Below, piece after piece: positions 9,261 through 18,662 of a stretch of DNA of 64,000 nucleotides. The first letter of the stretch is position 1. Every line of letters begins with the position of its first letter. The notes beneath the pieces were generated by a model. The model made no database searches. It worked only from the letters and a program-made list of their open reading frames with translations, and was not told the DNA's origin. Source of the stretch: Gnomoniopsis sp. IMI 355080 (taxonomy: Eukaryota > Ascomycota > Sordariomycetes > Diaporthales > Gnomoniaceae); the NCBI GenBank assembly GCA_027946555.1, contig JAPEVC010000133.1:36904-100903 (forward strand). The letters are read 5' to 3'. The translations under genes were made by a program, and so were the position numbers.

Positions 9261-12200
9261 TCAGCTACCAGTTGTCGCAGCCCCTGGCGTACAAGCACGG
9301 GCGGCTGCGTCCTTAACCGCGTTCGAGAGGAGCTTAATTGTGACAATCCTCTTTGGGCGACTAGATCCAGGCGGTACAGGCGAACCAGATACCGACGGTG
9401 CTGGGATTGACCGTGAAAGTGGCGCAGATTTTGCGGCCGTAGGCGGTGATGTTACGCTCGAGCCTGAGGGGAGGGGCTTGCGGACCTTGCCGTTGGGAAG
9501 CGGGGTCTTTTGGGACGGCTGGAGTGTCTGAGATGACGAGCCCGCGCTCAGAGTCGACGTGAACGAGACTTCAGCGTTGGGTGGCAAGGGCGAAGTAGCA
9601 TGCACGCGAGCACGGGCTGCTGGTGTAGCGATAATCGAATCCGCAGCATTAGCCGGGAGAGCCGAAGAGGAAAAGCTTGCCAGCATACGGCGCTGCTCTT
9701 CGGTAAGGGTGACAAGGCGGTACCTTAAGGTGATGATTCTTCTGGGAGGACTGGAGGGTCCGACAGCGGGCGCGTCGATGTCAGCTAGCTTACGCTTCTT
9801 ATGTATCTTGGCAGACTTGACGCTGACCATCGATCGAGCAGGCTCGGGTGCAGATGAGCTGGACGTGGATAGTGCTGAGGCAAGTTGAGCCACCGGACGA
9901 TTGAGCACCGAGATGCTGTCGTGTCGCTCCAGCTCAGGGCCAGGGTGAGGACTCGCGATCGAGGGAGCAGGGTGGGAACTCGAGGCTGATGGTGTGGGAC
10001 GAGGACTCGAAACCACGGGTACAGGATGAGGAGAGGCGACTGCGATGGATGGCGCACGAGTCGCAGGAGCTGGCGAAGCGGCTGGCGAATGTTCCGTAGC
10101 CTTCAAGTTTAGGGAGGTTCCAGCACGAGAGAGCTTGATCTTCTTTTTCTCCGGTTGCTTTTCCTTCTTCTCTGGCTCAGGAAGAGCAGCGGAGATATTA
10201 GGGGCAGGACCTGGCACAGGTGCAGGAACAGTTGGTATCGTTGCCAATGAAAAGGACGCCTCAGCCGCTTCCTCCTTAGGGAAGGCCTCGTCACGCTTTC
10301 TCTTCGAAGCAGTCTGATAGGACTTCGAAAAAATCAAAATCAATGACTGCAAGGTGTTAGTACACATATTAGTGCAGGCCAAAGAGGAGGGGCTTACACG
10401 GCCCAACTTGCTGCCCGGCGCTTTGGTTACGGACCAACGTGCCGGATATTTCAGGGTGATCAGCATCTCATCCTCCTCTGGAAACAAAGTAGCGCAGAGC
10501 TCCAGCAGATTTCTTTTCTCGGCTACCCCGATGATAGGCGAATCAAGCGCTTTCCACAACTCTCTCTCCAAGTCTCCATTGTTCTGGAGCGCCTCCTTGA
10601 GTGCCTTTATTGCTGCAGTGATGTCTTTCTGCCGGGCGATCTTGTCCTGTCTTCGCTTGATGACATCGTCACTCTTTTCAATGACGAGGCCACCATCATC
10701 CTCATCGTCCATCAAAAGGTCGTTATTGTCGGGGTCTCGCGCGGCGGCGATCGCATTGGAAGCTGGTTCTCTCTCCTTCGTAGGTTCCAGCTCCCCGAAA
10801 GCAATAGCAGCCAAGCCGCGCGTGAAGACCTTGTAAAGCTGGTCTCGCACATGAGGCGAGCGGTGAGTACTGATGACCGCAACAAGAAGCTTCATGACCT
10901 GAGGTCGGAGCAGGAAGCCAAGTTCAATTAAGGCTTCGAACGCCTTGATCTGCACAGACTCGGAATTCTCGTCCAAACAGTATCGCATGAATGCAGTCGG
11001 GTCCAGAGGGATGACAGTAGACTTCATCAGCTTCATCTTACAGTCGAGAGCTGCGACAGTCCAGATGTTGTTGTGCGTAAACATCCATTCGTCCATCTTC
11101 TCGTACCGGTCTATTTGTTCGACAGCCTTGTCCACGAAAGACCTCATTCCTTGATCCAGGCCCTTCTTGTTAACAGCATCCGTAGTGTTGGCTCGCACAA
11201 GGCTGGTGGCCAGTGCTTCCAAGAGTTTGGCCACGTAGAATTGATCCGAATAAGGGTTCTCTTCATTATTATTGAAGACTAGCTGGTCGAGAATCAATTG
11301 CCGAGCTGGCTCGGGACAAAATGCCTGTCCTCCACGAATTCTTGCTAAGGCCATGGGGATCTCCATCTGAACGTAGTACTCCTTCTTGTTAGAGAAGTTG
11401 TTTGGCCGCGGCGTGGTCGTGTCTGGGTAGCAGAAGAACTTCTTGAAGACACGAATCAGATGATGCATGCCTCGGAAATTGTTTGCAGGTTCAGCATGAC
11501 GGGTGAGGGCATTTGCCGCCATGGTACGAATACCATAGAAGTAGCGGTTGTCATAAAGAGTCCGCAACAGCATTGTAGTCTGTATATTGCTGGGAATATT
11601 GTGCGTCAGTGCAAGCATAGATTCCACTTGCCCAGCAATGTCGCGATCCTGTTGCAGCTGCGCGACAGTCATGTAGACCTTGAAGTTGGTCTCCAGGCTG
11701 TAAATCCACTCGAAGTCGCAATCGACTCTGATCCACTCGTAGGATTCTTGGTCCATCTCTGCTTGCATGTTTTCATCCCAGTCGACAAGTCGCCAAGATG
11801 CCATGTCGTCGTCGTTGACAAGAACGTCACCAAACGTACTGAGACCGTGGCTCTTATCCTCCTCGTCCCCATCTCCATCCTCGTCCATTCGATCAGGGTC
11901 ACGGACGCCCCTACCCTGCTCCTTGGCCTTCTTGTTTTGACGGGTTCTCTTGATGCGCTTATACTTTGTGTTGTATGGCATAGACAGCCGTGATCCCTTG
12001 GTAGCGGATGCATCAAGTTTGATCTCAAGACAGTGTTCGTATGGCGTTCCATCTGCCTCATGGACTCGAAAGGTCATGGGACCGGTGAAAGTGAGGGGAA
12101 CCTCGCTGGCCTCAATATTATGACGCTCCTCAATGATGTCTCGCCAAAAGTCCTTCTTGTCCAATTTTTGCTGTTCCTGTGACCACCTCACTTGGTTTTG

Positions 12201-14045
12201 AATAACCGTAACCTCTACTTCCAATCGCTTCTTATTGAAACGCTGAGTGACCGAGAACCGAGGACAGCCAGACCCTTTGACCCACTGGTCCCAGAATTCT
12301 TCGAGGCGAAGCCTGCCGCGCTTCTCGCATTGCTTACGAAACTGCTCGGACGATATCGAGGTTGCAGCGATAGCATCTGGGGCTGCCTTGGCTTCCCTGA
12401 TACGCTGCGAGACGACTCTAGTTACACCAGAGCTGTTGGATGACTTCATTAGTCGTCTGTCCAGGATGAAGACCACCAAAGGTGCTTTGAGGGCCATAAA
12501 ATCCATCTCAAAGTCACCTAGGTACAGGATCCGTCCTAGGTCATGGAGAGAAGGCCGTCCGTAGTCCGCTTCCGCTAGTCGTTCAGCCCAGATCCTCATC
12601 TGATATCGGTAGTAGTTATTACCTGCCAATCTTCGCAGAAAGAGATCCGTCATGTAGTATGCAAGGCCGACCACGATCCAGGTATCAGTCAACTTGTCAG
12701 GCTGAATGTAGATACCGAAATATTGACTTGCGATGGTGTGTACGAGCTTTCTCGTCACCTCGATTTCCGTATCTATCACGTCCTCAGGGTACAGTAGTCG
12801 TGAACTGATGAGAGAAAAGCCTAGCAAGGGCATGGTGTCTCCCACCATATCATCCACAAAACATAGCTTGTAGCCCTGCTGATCGTACGGGTACTTGCTA
12901 AATGTGAGTGTGAAGAAGTCTGTGGCAAATGCAAGCGGTTGGCATGTATTGCAGACCTCGTCTCTCCGACCAGGCAAGCAATAACCGTGGACCTTGACAG
13001 CCTGGACACCTAACTTCTGCTCGTCTTCCTCGGAGCGGTACGCTGAATAGAGGTCCACGTCTTCGAATGGGCCCACGGCGAAACCAATGTGTTGGGCGCC
13101 ACAGTTGTTTACTTCGAAATCCATGATCTTGGTTTCTCCCTCCGCATCGCGCGTGCCAACAAGGTTACCGGAGCACACAGCCGTCAACTCCAGCAGTTTG
13201 TCCCCCTCCGTTAAAGAGAGGGCCTCCCTAGCTCTCTGAGCATTAGGCTGAGCGACCGGATGCGAAGCCAATGCCTGGCCAAGAGCGTCTGCGACAGTTT
13301 TCGGGAATTGTAACGAGACCTTCCACTGCACAAGTCTAGTGCGATCATCGACGCAGGGAAACAGAGAGCTAGCGTAGCCAGGTTCCGCGGAGTGGCGCGT
13401 GTATGCATGGGGATATCGGTCATCGCCATCATCGACACCAGCAAAGTGTACACCGTCTCGCACATGGACAATCTTGTAAGGAATGGTGACCTCGAATGCA
13501 GCGGGATTGAAAGGATTGGACGGGGCACCAGAAACTCCGGGAGTCTGTGGCTTGAGTCGTATCTTGTAGTTGTCTGGCTTCAACCAAATGCGCAGAGAGC
13601 CGACGGCAGGCTGGCAGCCCTTTTGCTCCCTGCCTGACAGGGACAACTCGGCACGCTGCGCGGGTTGGAGGGGCTTCATACGACTTGTGCGCAAGTGATG
13701 CTGGCGCGCGGTCCAGCTGTAGCCATCGGGGGTGTGCATAAGCTCGTATGGGTCCCTATGTTCTACCCTCACCTTTTGATTGTTCACAGTGACGCCATCC
13801 TTGTCGATTTCGCACTGTCGCGCGTCGAGAGTTATATACTCTAGGTCGTCTCGTTGCTTGAAGATTTGCAATGTGGTAGTTCCGATGATTTGTTTCTCGC
13901 GGAAGCGCAGGTCTAGATGGACGCTCTGCGTGATGACGTTGAATGGCTCGTAGAGAAGCGGGAGTCCATCGACAGAGGTTCCTGCACCGTTCGTAGCGGC
14001 GATGTCACCGTCCTCCATCCGACCAGACATCTCGATCCGGTCCAC
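9261..14045 (-). CDS. taf2: Transcription initiation factor TFIID subunit 2 (TAF2)
   Basis: The open frame codes 1594 residues, or 1577 after removing a 51-bp in-frame intron at 10347-10397. The N-terminal ~900 residues follow the M1-aminopeptidase-like fold of TAF2: a first beta domain (FNVITQSVHLDLRFREKQII, IFKQRDDLEYITLDARQ), then an alpha catalytic-like domain. The zinc-protease HExxH motif is absent; the matching place reads KLVHTIASQYFG around residue 436, as in TAF2, a non-enzymatic relative. A HEAT-like helical part and a long Ser/Pro/Ala- and Lys-rich tail (KKKIKLSRAG, HKKRKLAD) follow. TAF2 is a nuclear TFIID subunit that helps recognise the initiator region of promoters. The gene is convergent with cdc26 and divergent from the candidate micro-gene at 14965. 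Confidence 0.93.
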   Translation of the reverse strand: MDRIEMSGRMEDGDIAATNGAGTSVDGLPLLYEPFNVITQSVHLDLRFREKQIIGTTTLQIFKQRDDLEYITLDARQCEIDKDGVTVNNQKVRVEHRDPYELMHTPDGYSWTARQHHLRTSRMKPLQPAQRAELSLSGREQKGCQPAVGSLRIWLKPDNYKIRLKPQTPGVSGAPSNPFNPAAFEVTIPYKIVHVRDGVHFAGVDDGDDRYPHAYTRHSAEPGYASSLFPCVDDRTRLVQWKVSLQFPKTVADALGQALASHPVAQPNAQRAREALSLTEGDKLLELTAVCSGNLVGTRDAEGETKIMDFEVNNCGAQHIGFAVGPFEDVDLYSAYRSEEDEQKLGVQAVKVHGYCLPGRRDEVCNTCQPLAFATDFFTLTFSKYPYDQQGYKLCFVDDMVGDTMPLLGFSLISSRLLYPEDVIDTEIEVTRKLVHTIASQYFGIYIQPDKLTDTWIVVGLAYYMTDLFLRRLAGNNYYRYQMRIWAERLAEADYGRPSLHDLGRILYLGDFEMDFMALKAPLVVFILDRRLMKSSNSSGVTRVVSQRIREAKAAPDAIAATSISSEQFRKQCEKRGRLRLEEFWDQWVKGSGCPRFSVTQRFNKKRLEVEVTVIQNQVRWSQEQQKLDKKDFWRDIIEERHNIEASEVPLTFTGPMTFRVHEADGTPYEHCLEIKLDASATKGSRLSMPYNTKYKRIKRTRQNKKAKEQGRGVRDPDRMDEDGDGDEEDKSHGLSTFGDVLVNDDDMASWRLVDWDENMQAEMDQESYEWIRVDCDFEWIYSLETNFKVYMTVAQLQQDRDIAGQVESMLALTHNIPSNIQTTMLLRTLYDNRYFYGIRTMAANALTRHAEPANNFRGMHHLIRVFKKFFCYPDTTTPRPNNFSNKKEYYVQMEIPMALARIRGGQAFCPEPARQLILDQLVFNNNEENPYSDQFYVAKLLEALATSLVRANTTDAVNKKGLDQGMRSFVDKAVEQIDRYEKMDEWMFTHNNIWTVAALDCKMKLMKSTVIPLDPTAFMRYCLDENSESVQIKAFEALIELGFLLRPQVMKLLVAVISTHRSPHVRDQLYKVFTRGLAAIAFGELEPTKEREPASNAIAAARDPDNNDLLMDDEDDGGLVIEKSDDVIKRRQDKIARQKDITAAIKALKEALQNNGDLERELWKALDSPIIGVAEKRNLLELCATLFPEEDEMLITLKYPARWSVTKAPGSKLGRVSPSSLACTNMCTNTLQSLILIFSKSYQTASKRKRDEAFPKEEAAEASFSLATIPTVPAPVPGPAPNISAALPEPEKKEKQPEKKKIKLSRAGTSLNLKATEHSPAASPAPATRAPSIAVASPHPVPVVSSPRPTPSASSSHPAPSIASPHPGPELERHDSISVLNRPVAQLASALSTSSSSAPEPARSMVSVKSAKIHKKRKLADIDAPAVGPSSPPRRIITLRYRLVTLTEEQRRMLASFSSSALPANAADSIIATPAARARVHATSPLPPNAEVSFTSTLSAGSSSQTLQPSQKTPLPNGKVRKPLPSGSSVTSPPTAAKSAPLSRSIPAPSVSGSPVPPGSSRPKRIVTIKLLSNAVKDAAARACTPGAATTGS
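10347..10397 (-). other. In-frame 51-bp intron of taf2
   Basis: On the minus strand this runs GTAAGC...TACTAAC...CTTGCAG, with a textbook donor, a perfect branch site and a good acceptor. Its length is a multiple of three and it holds no stop, so an unspliced message would simply add 17 residues after about residue 1216. The added residues (cysteine-containing, unlike the flanks) look non-coding. Confidence 0.8.
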
Positions 14046-14964
14046 GGGGGTTCAGATGCTGACAGCAGGCTTCGGCGTCGTGTCTCCTCGTTGCGATACT
14101 GCTGGCAAATGTCCCAGTTAGAAGCAAACCAGACCCACCCGTCCCTCAAAATTGCATCGCCTCAGCACCCTGAGCAGGTGCCATGCACAGGAAGGGAATC
14201 CACGTAGTCGCGCGCTCGATGGTTGAGAGGTCGCGTTTGTCGCTTGGGATAAGATGCGATAGACGCTCGGCGCGATAGCACGCGTGTCGTCGTAGAGAGG
14301 CGAGCAGGTTCGTTGCAAGCCAAGTCTTTGATTAATCCGAAGAGTTTCGAGGTTTGGAGAAAAACAAAGCAGGTTAAGAGTCTTGGGCTACAACTCAAGT
14401 TGCGACGTCAAGTACGCAGTGCCTCTAGGAGAGAGTGGCGCACAGGCCACCCGCTGAGTACACTCAATGTACCTAGGTAGGTAGGCACAAGGCATTCATC
14501 TTAGTAGGGCAGGTGATTCTGCTGCGCATATGTTTTCTCGACAGCAATCATCCTTCCCAGACCATCACAGCATGTTAAAGCTGGCAGCACCTTTCATGAT
14601 GCACATTCGAAGGGTGTGAAGGATGCTTTCGGCCGTCCATTGTAAGCTGCCTGTAATTGTTGTCCACAAAGACAAGCTCAAGAGAGTGGGACCCTGAGGT
14701 GGCAGGCACAAACCCAGACATAAGGTACTCATTATATCCCTGTCATTTGCCCCACTACTGCTGCCATCAGCCAGACAGCCCAGAGCAACCTTGTGAAAGG
14801 CTCGTGGCACACAAGGTGGGACACTCTGGCCATGCTACAAATAGTCTCCATGCCTCATTCTGGATCCCTCAATTCTCGCTGTTTTTCTTCTTCTTCTTCA
14901 TATCTTCATTGATCGTTTGATCCTTGATTCCCCATCTTATTGCTCCCAAAGTAGCTTCTTTGAT
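14046..14964. other. Divergent promoter region
   Basis: About 0.9 kb between the taf2 start (minus) and the candidate micro-gene (plus). It contains a TACCTAGGTA motif at 14470 and a T/C-rich tract at 14878-14912 (TTTTTCTTCTTCTTCTTC), a usual mark of fungal transcription starts, pointing rightward to 14965. Confidence 0.5.
14470..14483. repeat. TACCTAGGTA palindromic motif
   Basis: A perfect 10-bp palindrome TACCTAGGTA followed by GGTA. The same core recurs at 17910, 25279, 28452, 38274 and 40091. Confidence 0.65.
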
Positions 14965-15226
14965 ATGCCGGACTTGCTCAGCATGACTGCTGCAAAGAAG
15001 CAGGCCGATTTGGCATACATTACCAAGACGGGCAAAAACCATCATCGTATCACCGGCACTTCATGTGAGTGGTGTGATCTCATGGTATTATTTCAATTCC
15101 ATTCCTAATGCTTGATCCCGACCTAATAACCTTGCACCCTATGCGCCGCTGTGTGCATTCTACTTATAAGCAGCCAGCATGTGCAATCTTCCCCGACCAA
15201 TGAGCGAGCGCCCACCCACAATCTGA
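14965..15226 (+). CDS. Candidate two-exon micro-gene, 50-residue protein
   Basis: Exons 14965-15064 and 15174-15226 give a 50-residue product. Exon 1 reads MPDLLSMTAAKKQADLAYI then TKTGKNHHRITGTS; exon 2 reads SMCNLPRPMSERPPTI and a stop. The intron has a consensus GTGAGT donor, a CTAATAAC-type branch region, and a tandem AAGCAG acceptor. Both acceptor choices keep frame and differ by one residue. A CT-rich tract lies 50-90 bases upstream of the ATG. No signal peptide or membrane helix is seen. The product is basic with His-His and Pro-rich parts. I do not recognise a family and cannot exclude chance, but the splice signals, frame continuity and leader together look like a real small gene. 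Its 3' end lies about 100 bases from the convergent SAS4-type gene. Confidence 0.45.
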
Positions 15227-15322
15227 GGAAGACCAGCGTGACCCCGTGTCTATGCTTCGCTCAGTTCAAAATCAAATACACCGCAATATCGCCGCCACCA
15301 GCCTGAACCTCCAGCCAGACGC

Positions 15323-17088
15323 TCAATCGCGATTTCTGGTTGATCGTTGGACCCGCCGCAACCGCCGAGCTCGCGACTTCAGTAGCTCTGCGTCCCTAAA
15401 TTCCTCGGGCAGGTCAAAATCCTGCTCCTCAAATTCGGGTACCGGCTCTCCCCACGCCATCACCGTCCTACCACGACGTCGCGACTTGTTCAGCGCTGCG
15501 TCCCGCAGATATGGCTTTTTAAAAAAGGACTTGAACTCGACGGGTGTAGGAGGTGCAGCCTGTGTTGCCGTGACTGGACGGCGTCGTGTCGACTTGGCCG
15601 CCATTCGCGATCTCGCCATTGCTTCCTCGAGCAGCTGCTTCTTTATCGACGCATCGACGTCACTCTCGGAGTGATTGCTGGAAACTTCGACATGCTCGCC
15701 ATGTTCGTGTTCACCGTCTACACTTTGCTCCTCTACCGACAAGTCTGCTGCCTCTTCATCGATGACACCATCTTGATCCCCGTCAGCCTTGGACGATGGA
15801 GCTTCTTGGGAAGCGCGGCTCTCCTTGGCGGCACGCTCTTTCTCCAACTTCAACCGCTTCTCCTCGGCAGCCCACTTTCGAAACTTGTCTAGCACCACTT
15901 CGCACTTGTCGATGAAGTGCGCCCGAGCTGGCTCAAATTGCTTCTTTTTGCTTTCCGTGATGCCACTGACGCCCATAGTTTTGAGCCAATCGGGGCCTCT
16001 GAGGCCATCCAGGAGGCGGATAACCTGTTCTTTCTCATGCTGGGAGCGTCCCTTTTCTGCATTTCTTGTAATCTTCTCATTCCGCGACTCTTTCTTGTGA
16101 ATGGGCTCGTAGTATGAGTCTGGTAGTGGATCAGTCAAGGTCTTGCCCTTGTACTGGGACTCGAGCCAGCTCAAATCGACGGTTTGTGAGTCGTGAAGAT
16201 TGGTGAACAAGTCGTTGCCATAAGTGCGGACGGGAAAGGTGGAGGGACAAGAGTGGGGCTCTCGGCGCGGCAAAGAGGATGACGGAGACGGAGATGGGCC
16301 GAGTATGACGATAGGGGTATCGAGCATTAGGATGTCTGCAAACAGAGAACTAGGTCAGTCGCATCACTCCGGTCGAGAAATTCAGTACATAGGTGATTGC
16401 AAAAAGGGCACATGGACGTACGGTGCTCTTTGGGAACGTTCCCAATGACTTCGTCATACTCTGGAAAATAGGCCGACAGCTCGCTCTTGTAGCGCACGCC
16501 CTCCTGGGAGCGCAGTTTGCGGCCTTGGGTATTGCTGTTGGCCATGTCGGCCGAGCTCGGCTGCAGTCTGTCCAACTCATGCTTGATGCCATTGACGACT
16601 TTCTGATTGTGTTTTGTAAGAGCGGCCGGGCTGGTGTCCTTGTCCTTTGCTGTGGCGGCAAACTTTTGTGCAGCTCTAGCGATTGTTTGGGCGGGTGCGG
16701 GTGCGGATGCGGGCGCTGGTGCCGGGGATGGCTCAGGGGCGAGAGGTGGAGGCGCGGTGGTAGTTTGGCGGGAGGAGGCGTCGTGTTTGGGGGAACTGTT
16801 GTGGGTCGCGGAGAGGCTGGTCAGGCGGGATGAGCGGTTCGAGTTGTGGTGCTGGTGGTCTTTGAAAAAACGGGCCTGGTACTGGGTCTTCGAGGGAATC
16901 TCAATCTCAAATTTTGCCTTCTTGACAGGCTTGATGTCGTAGGTGAGGTTGGTGGCCTCGTGGAGTCGCTTGAGGGGGCGTGAGGAGTTGGACTGCTGGG
17001 CGAGAAGGTGATTGTGATGGCGCGTAGCGCGCTGGACGGGGCCCTCGGCTCTACGAGTAGAGCGAGTGCTGGTTGCAGTCATGGCCAT
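15323..17088 (-). CDS. SAS4-domain chromatin protein
   Basis: Two exons: 17088-16422 and 16335-15323, with an 86-bp intron (GTACGT donor, TTTGCAG acceptor). Splicing joins VPKEH to HILMLDTPIVIL and keeps frame. The second exon carries the fungal SAS4 region: TYGNDLFTNLHDSQTVDLSW, then a helix ending EKGRSQHEKEQVIRLLDGL and WLKTMGVSGITE. In yeast, Sas4 is the scaffold of the SAS histone H4 acetyltransferase complex, so a nuclear role with a MYST acetyltransferase is inferred. The N-terminal third is Pro/Ala/Ser-rich with a basic stretch (DIKPVKKAKFEIEIP). The C-terminal end is charged and finishes in an Arg-rich tail. The start is ambiguous: Met at 17127, 17088 or 17082 are in frame; MAMTATSTRS at 17088 is preferred (559 residues). 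It is divergent from the IQ-motif gene. Confidence 0.82.
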
Positions 17089-17127
17089 CTCTGGACGTGC
17101 CGTCTCCTCGCATGTTTTGTCGATCAA

Positions 17128-18662
17128 GACAGGTGACAGACTTGATGGAAATCAGCGGTCTCAAGTGATTGTCTGTTGAGGTGGTGATGGCCGACCGGAT
17201 AGATGGGCTGTGTCAACGGGACAGTGCCTGTGTTGTGACGCTGCAGAGGTCAGTCGGTCGGTAGTCAGTGGCCCTTGTGTGTCTGGGCAGGTCAGATCCA
17301 GTCAGGGCATGGGCCATTTGCTTGAAATTGCGCCGCCGCATTTGGAGTGGCCGCTGCGGCGGACACTTTTATTAGGTACTAGGTAGCGCTAGGGCTGCAA
17401 GGTGCCTGTAGGAATCTGTCCTGGCCGTACCCCCTGATTACCGGGTGAAATTTTCCACCTGCACTTGCAAAGCCTGAACCAAAGAACCCGGGGCAGCCAA
17501 GCAGAGCCTAGAGAGTAGGTGCAAGGCAAGGGTGAGAACATTGAAACCGCCATTGCCACCTCTTAATTTTTCTTGGTCTCCCTTTTTATTTACTCCCTTT
17601 TTTTTCTCTCTCATAGCATAGTTCGCTCTTTGGAAACAAGTAGCATGACAACAACAGCCTTTTGATTTCCCACACCTGCCTGCCCAGATTACTCGGCCGA
17701 GCCTTAAATTCGTACTCTACACTTTGCAGGCATTTCAGCGACAAAGTCGACTGTCATGCATTCCTGCAACTTACCCAGGTATTGCGCACTCTGTGGCAGC
17801 CCCACGACTAGGCTCATCAATGCAGTAGTGTTTAGGCGAAAAAACATTAGGCTGACCGCAGCCCCACATTGACTCGCTACGTAGGTACTATGTAACTAGG
17901 TACGATAAGTACCTAGGTAGGGACTGTGTGAGTCTGACCCGGACGGTGGACCAGGTTACATAGTGATAAAAAACAGCATGCAAGGTCTGGCCATTCTTCA
18001 CAATTCAGCCTGTGCGCCAGGACTAATCCTCATATCAGATCTACACACTAGTTCAACCTCCAGCTCGCTTCTCATTCATATCGGCCCCATGTGCGGTGCG
18101 GGTGTGCAGACTAGGCAGAGAGCCATGGCGGCCACGCAGCAGCTGGATGGGGACGTTGCTTTATTGTGGCAGTGTTCTTGGTGTGGTCTCTGCGTAACCG
18201 TCACTGGCAACGTCGAGGTCAGTCAGTACCTTATTGAACGCGAGTCTCGTACGCGCCATTTCAGCCTGTCATGGGCCCAACAAGCAGTCAGCAAGTGTTG
18301 GTCAGCCCCGATGTTGGACAGCGCAGGTTGTTTAAAAGGCCCATCCTAGCAACCCTTTGAGGCTTTGCCCTGCGATTCAAAATTGTCCTACCGTGGTAAG
18401 ACGCGGATTCATGCTGCGATGCCGCTCCTGGAATGCCTCCTCTACTGGTGAGTGTGCCTAGGGCCGCATCAACGTATTTCGCGCGCGCACATTTCGTCGC
18501 AGTCATCCTGGCGACGTGTTCCCTTCCTCTTACCCTCTTCTGCTGCTCATTTTACTCGCTTCTTGCCTGATTATTGTCTTTACTAATCCTTTGAAAAGAA
18601 GATTGACCTGTAAACTTCTGTCTTTGTTTCTTTCCGACAAGCGTTGTGAAAGTTGGCACACA
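17128..18662. other. Divergent intergenic region
   Basis: 1.5 kb shared promoter space between the SAS4-type gene (minus) and the IQ-motif gene (plus). It contains a T/C-rich tract at about 17570-17615, a TACCTAGGTA motif at 17910, and close variants TACTATGTA and ACTAGGTA just before it. No gene is seen. Confidence 0.5.
17910..17919. repeat. TACCTAGGTA palindromic motif
   Basis: Perfect 10-bp palindrome. The preceding 30 bases hold further partial copies (GTAGGTACTATGTAACTAGG), mixing both motif families of this window. Confidence 0.6.
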
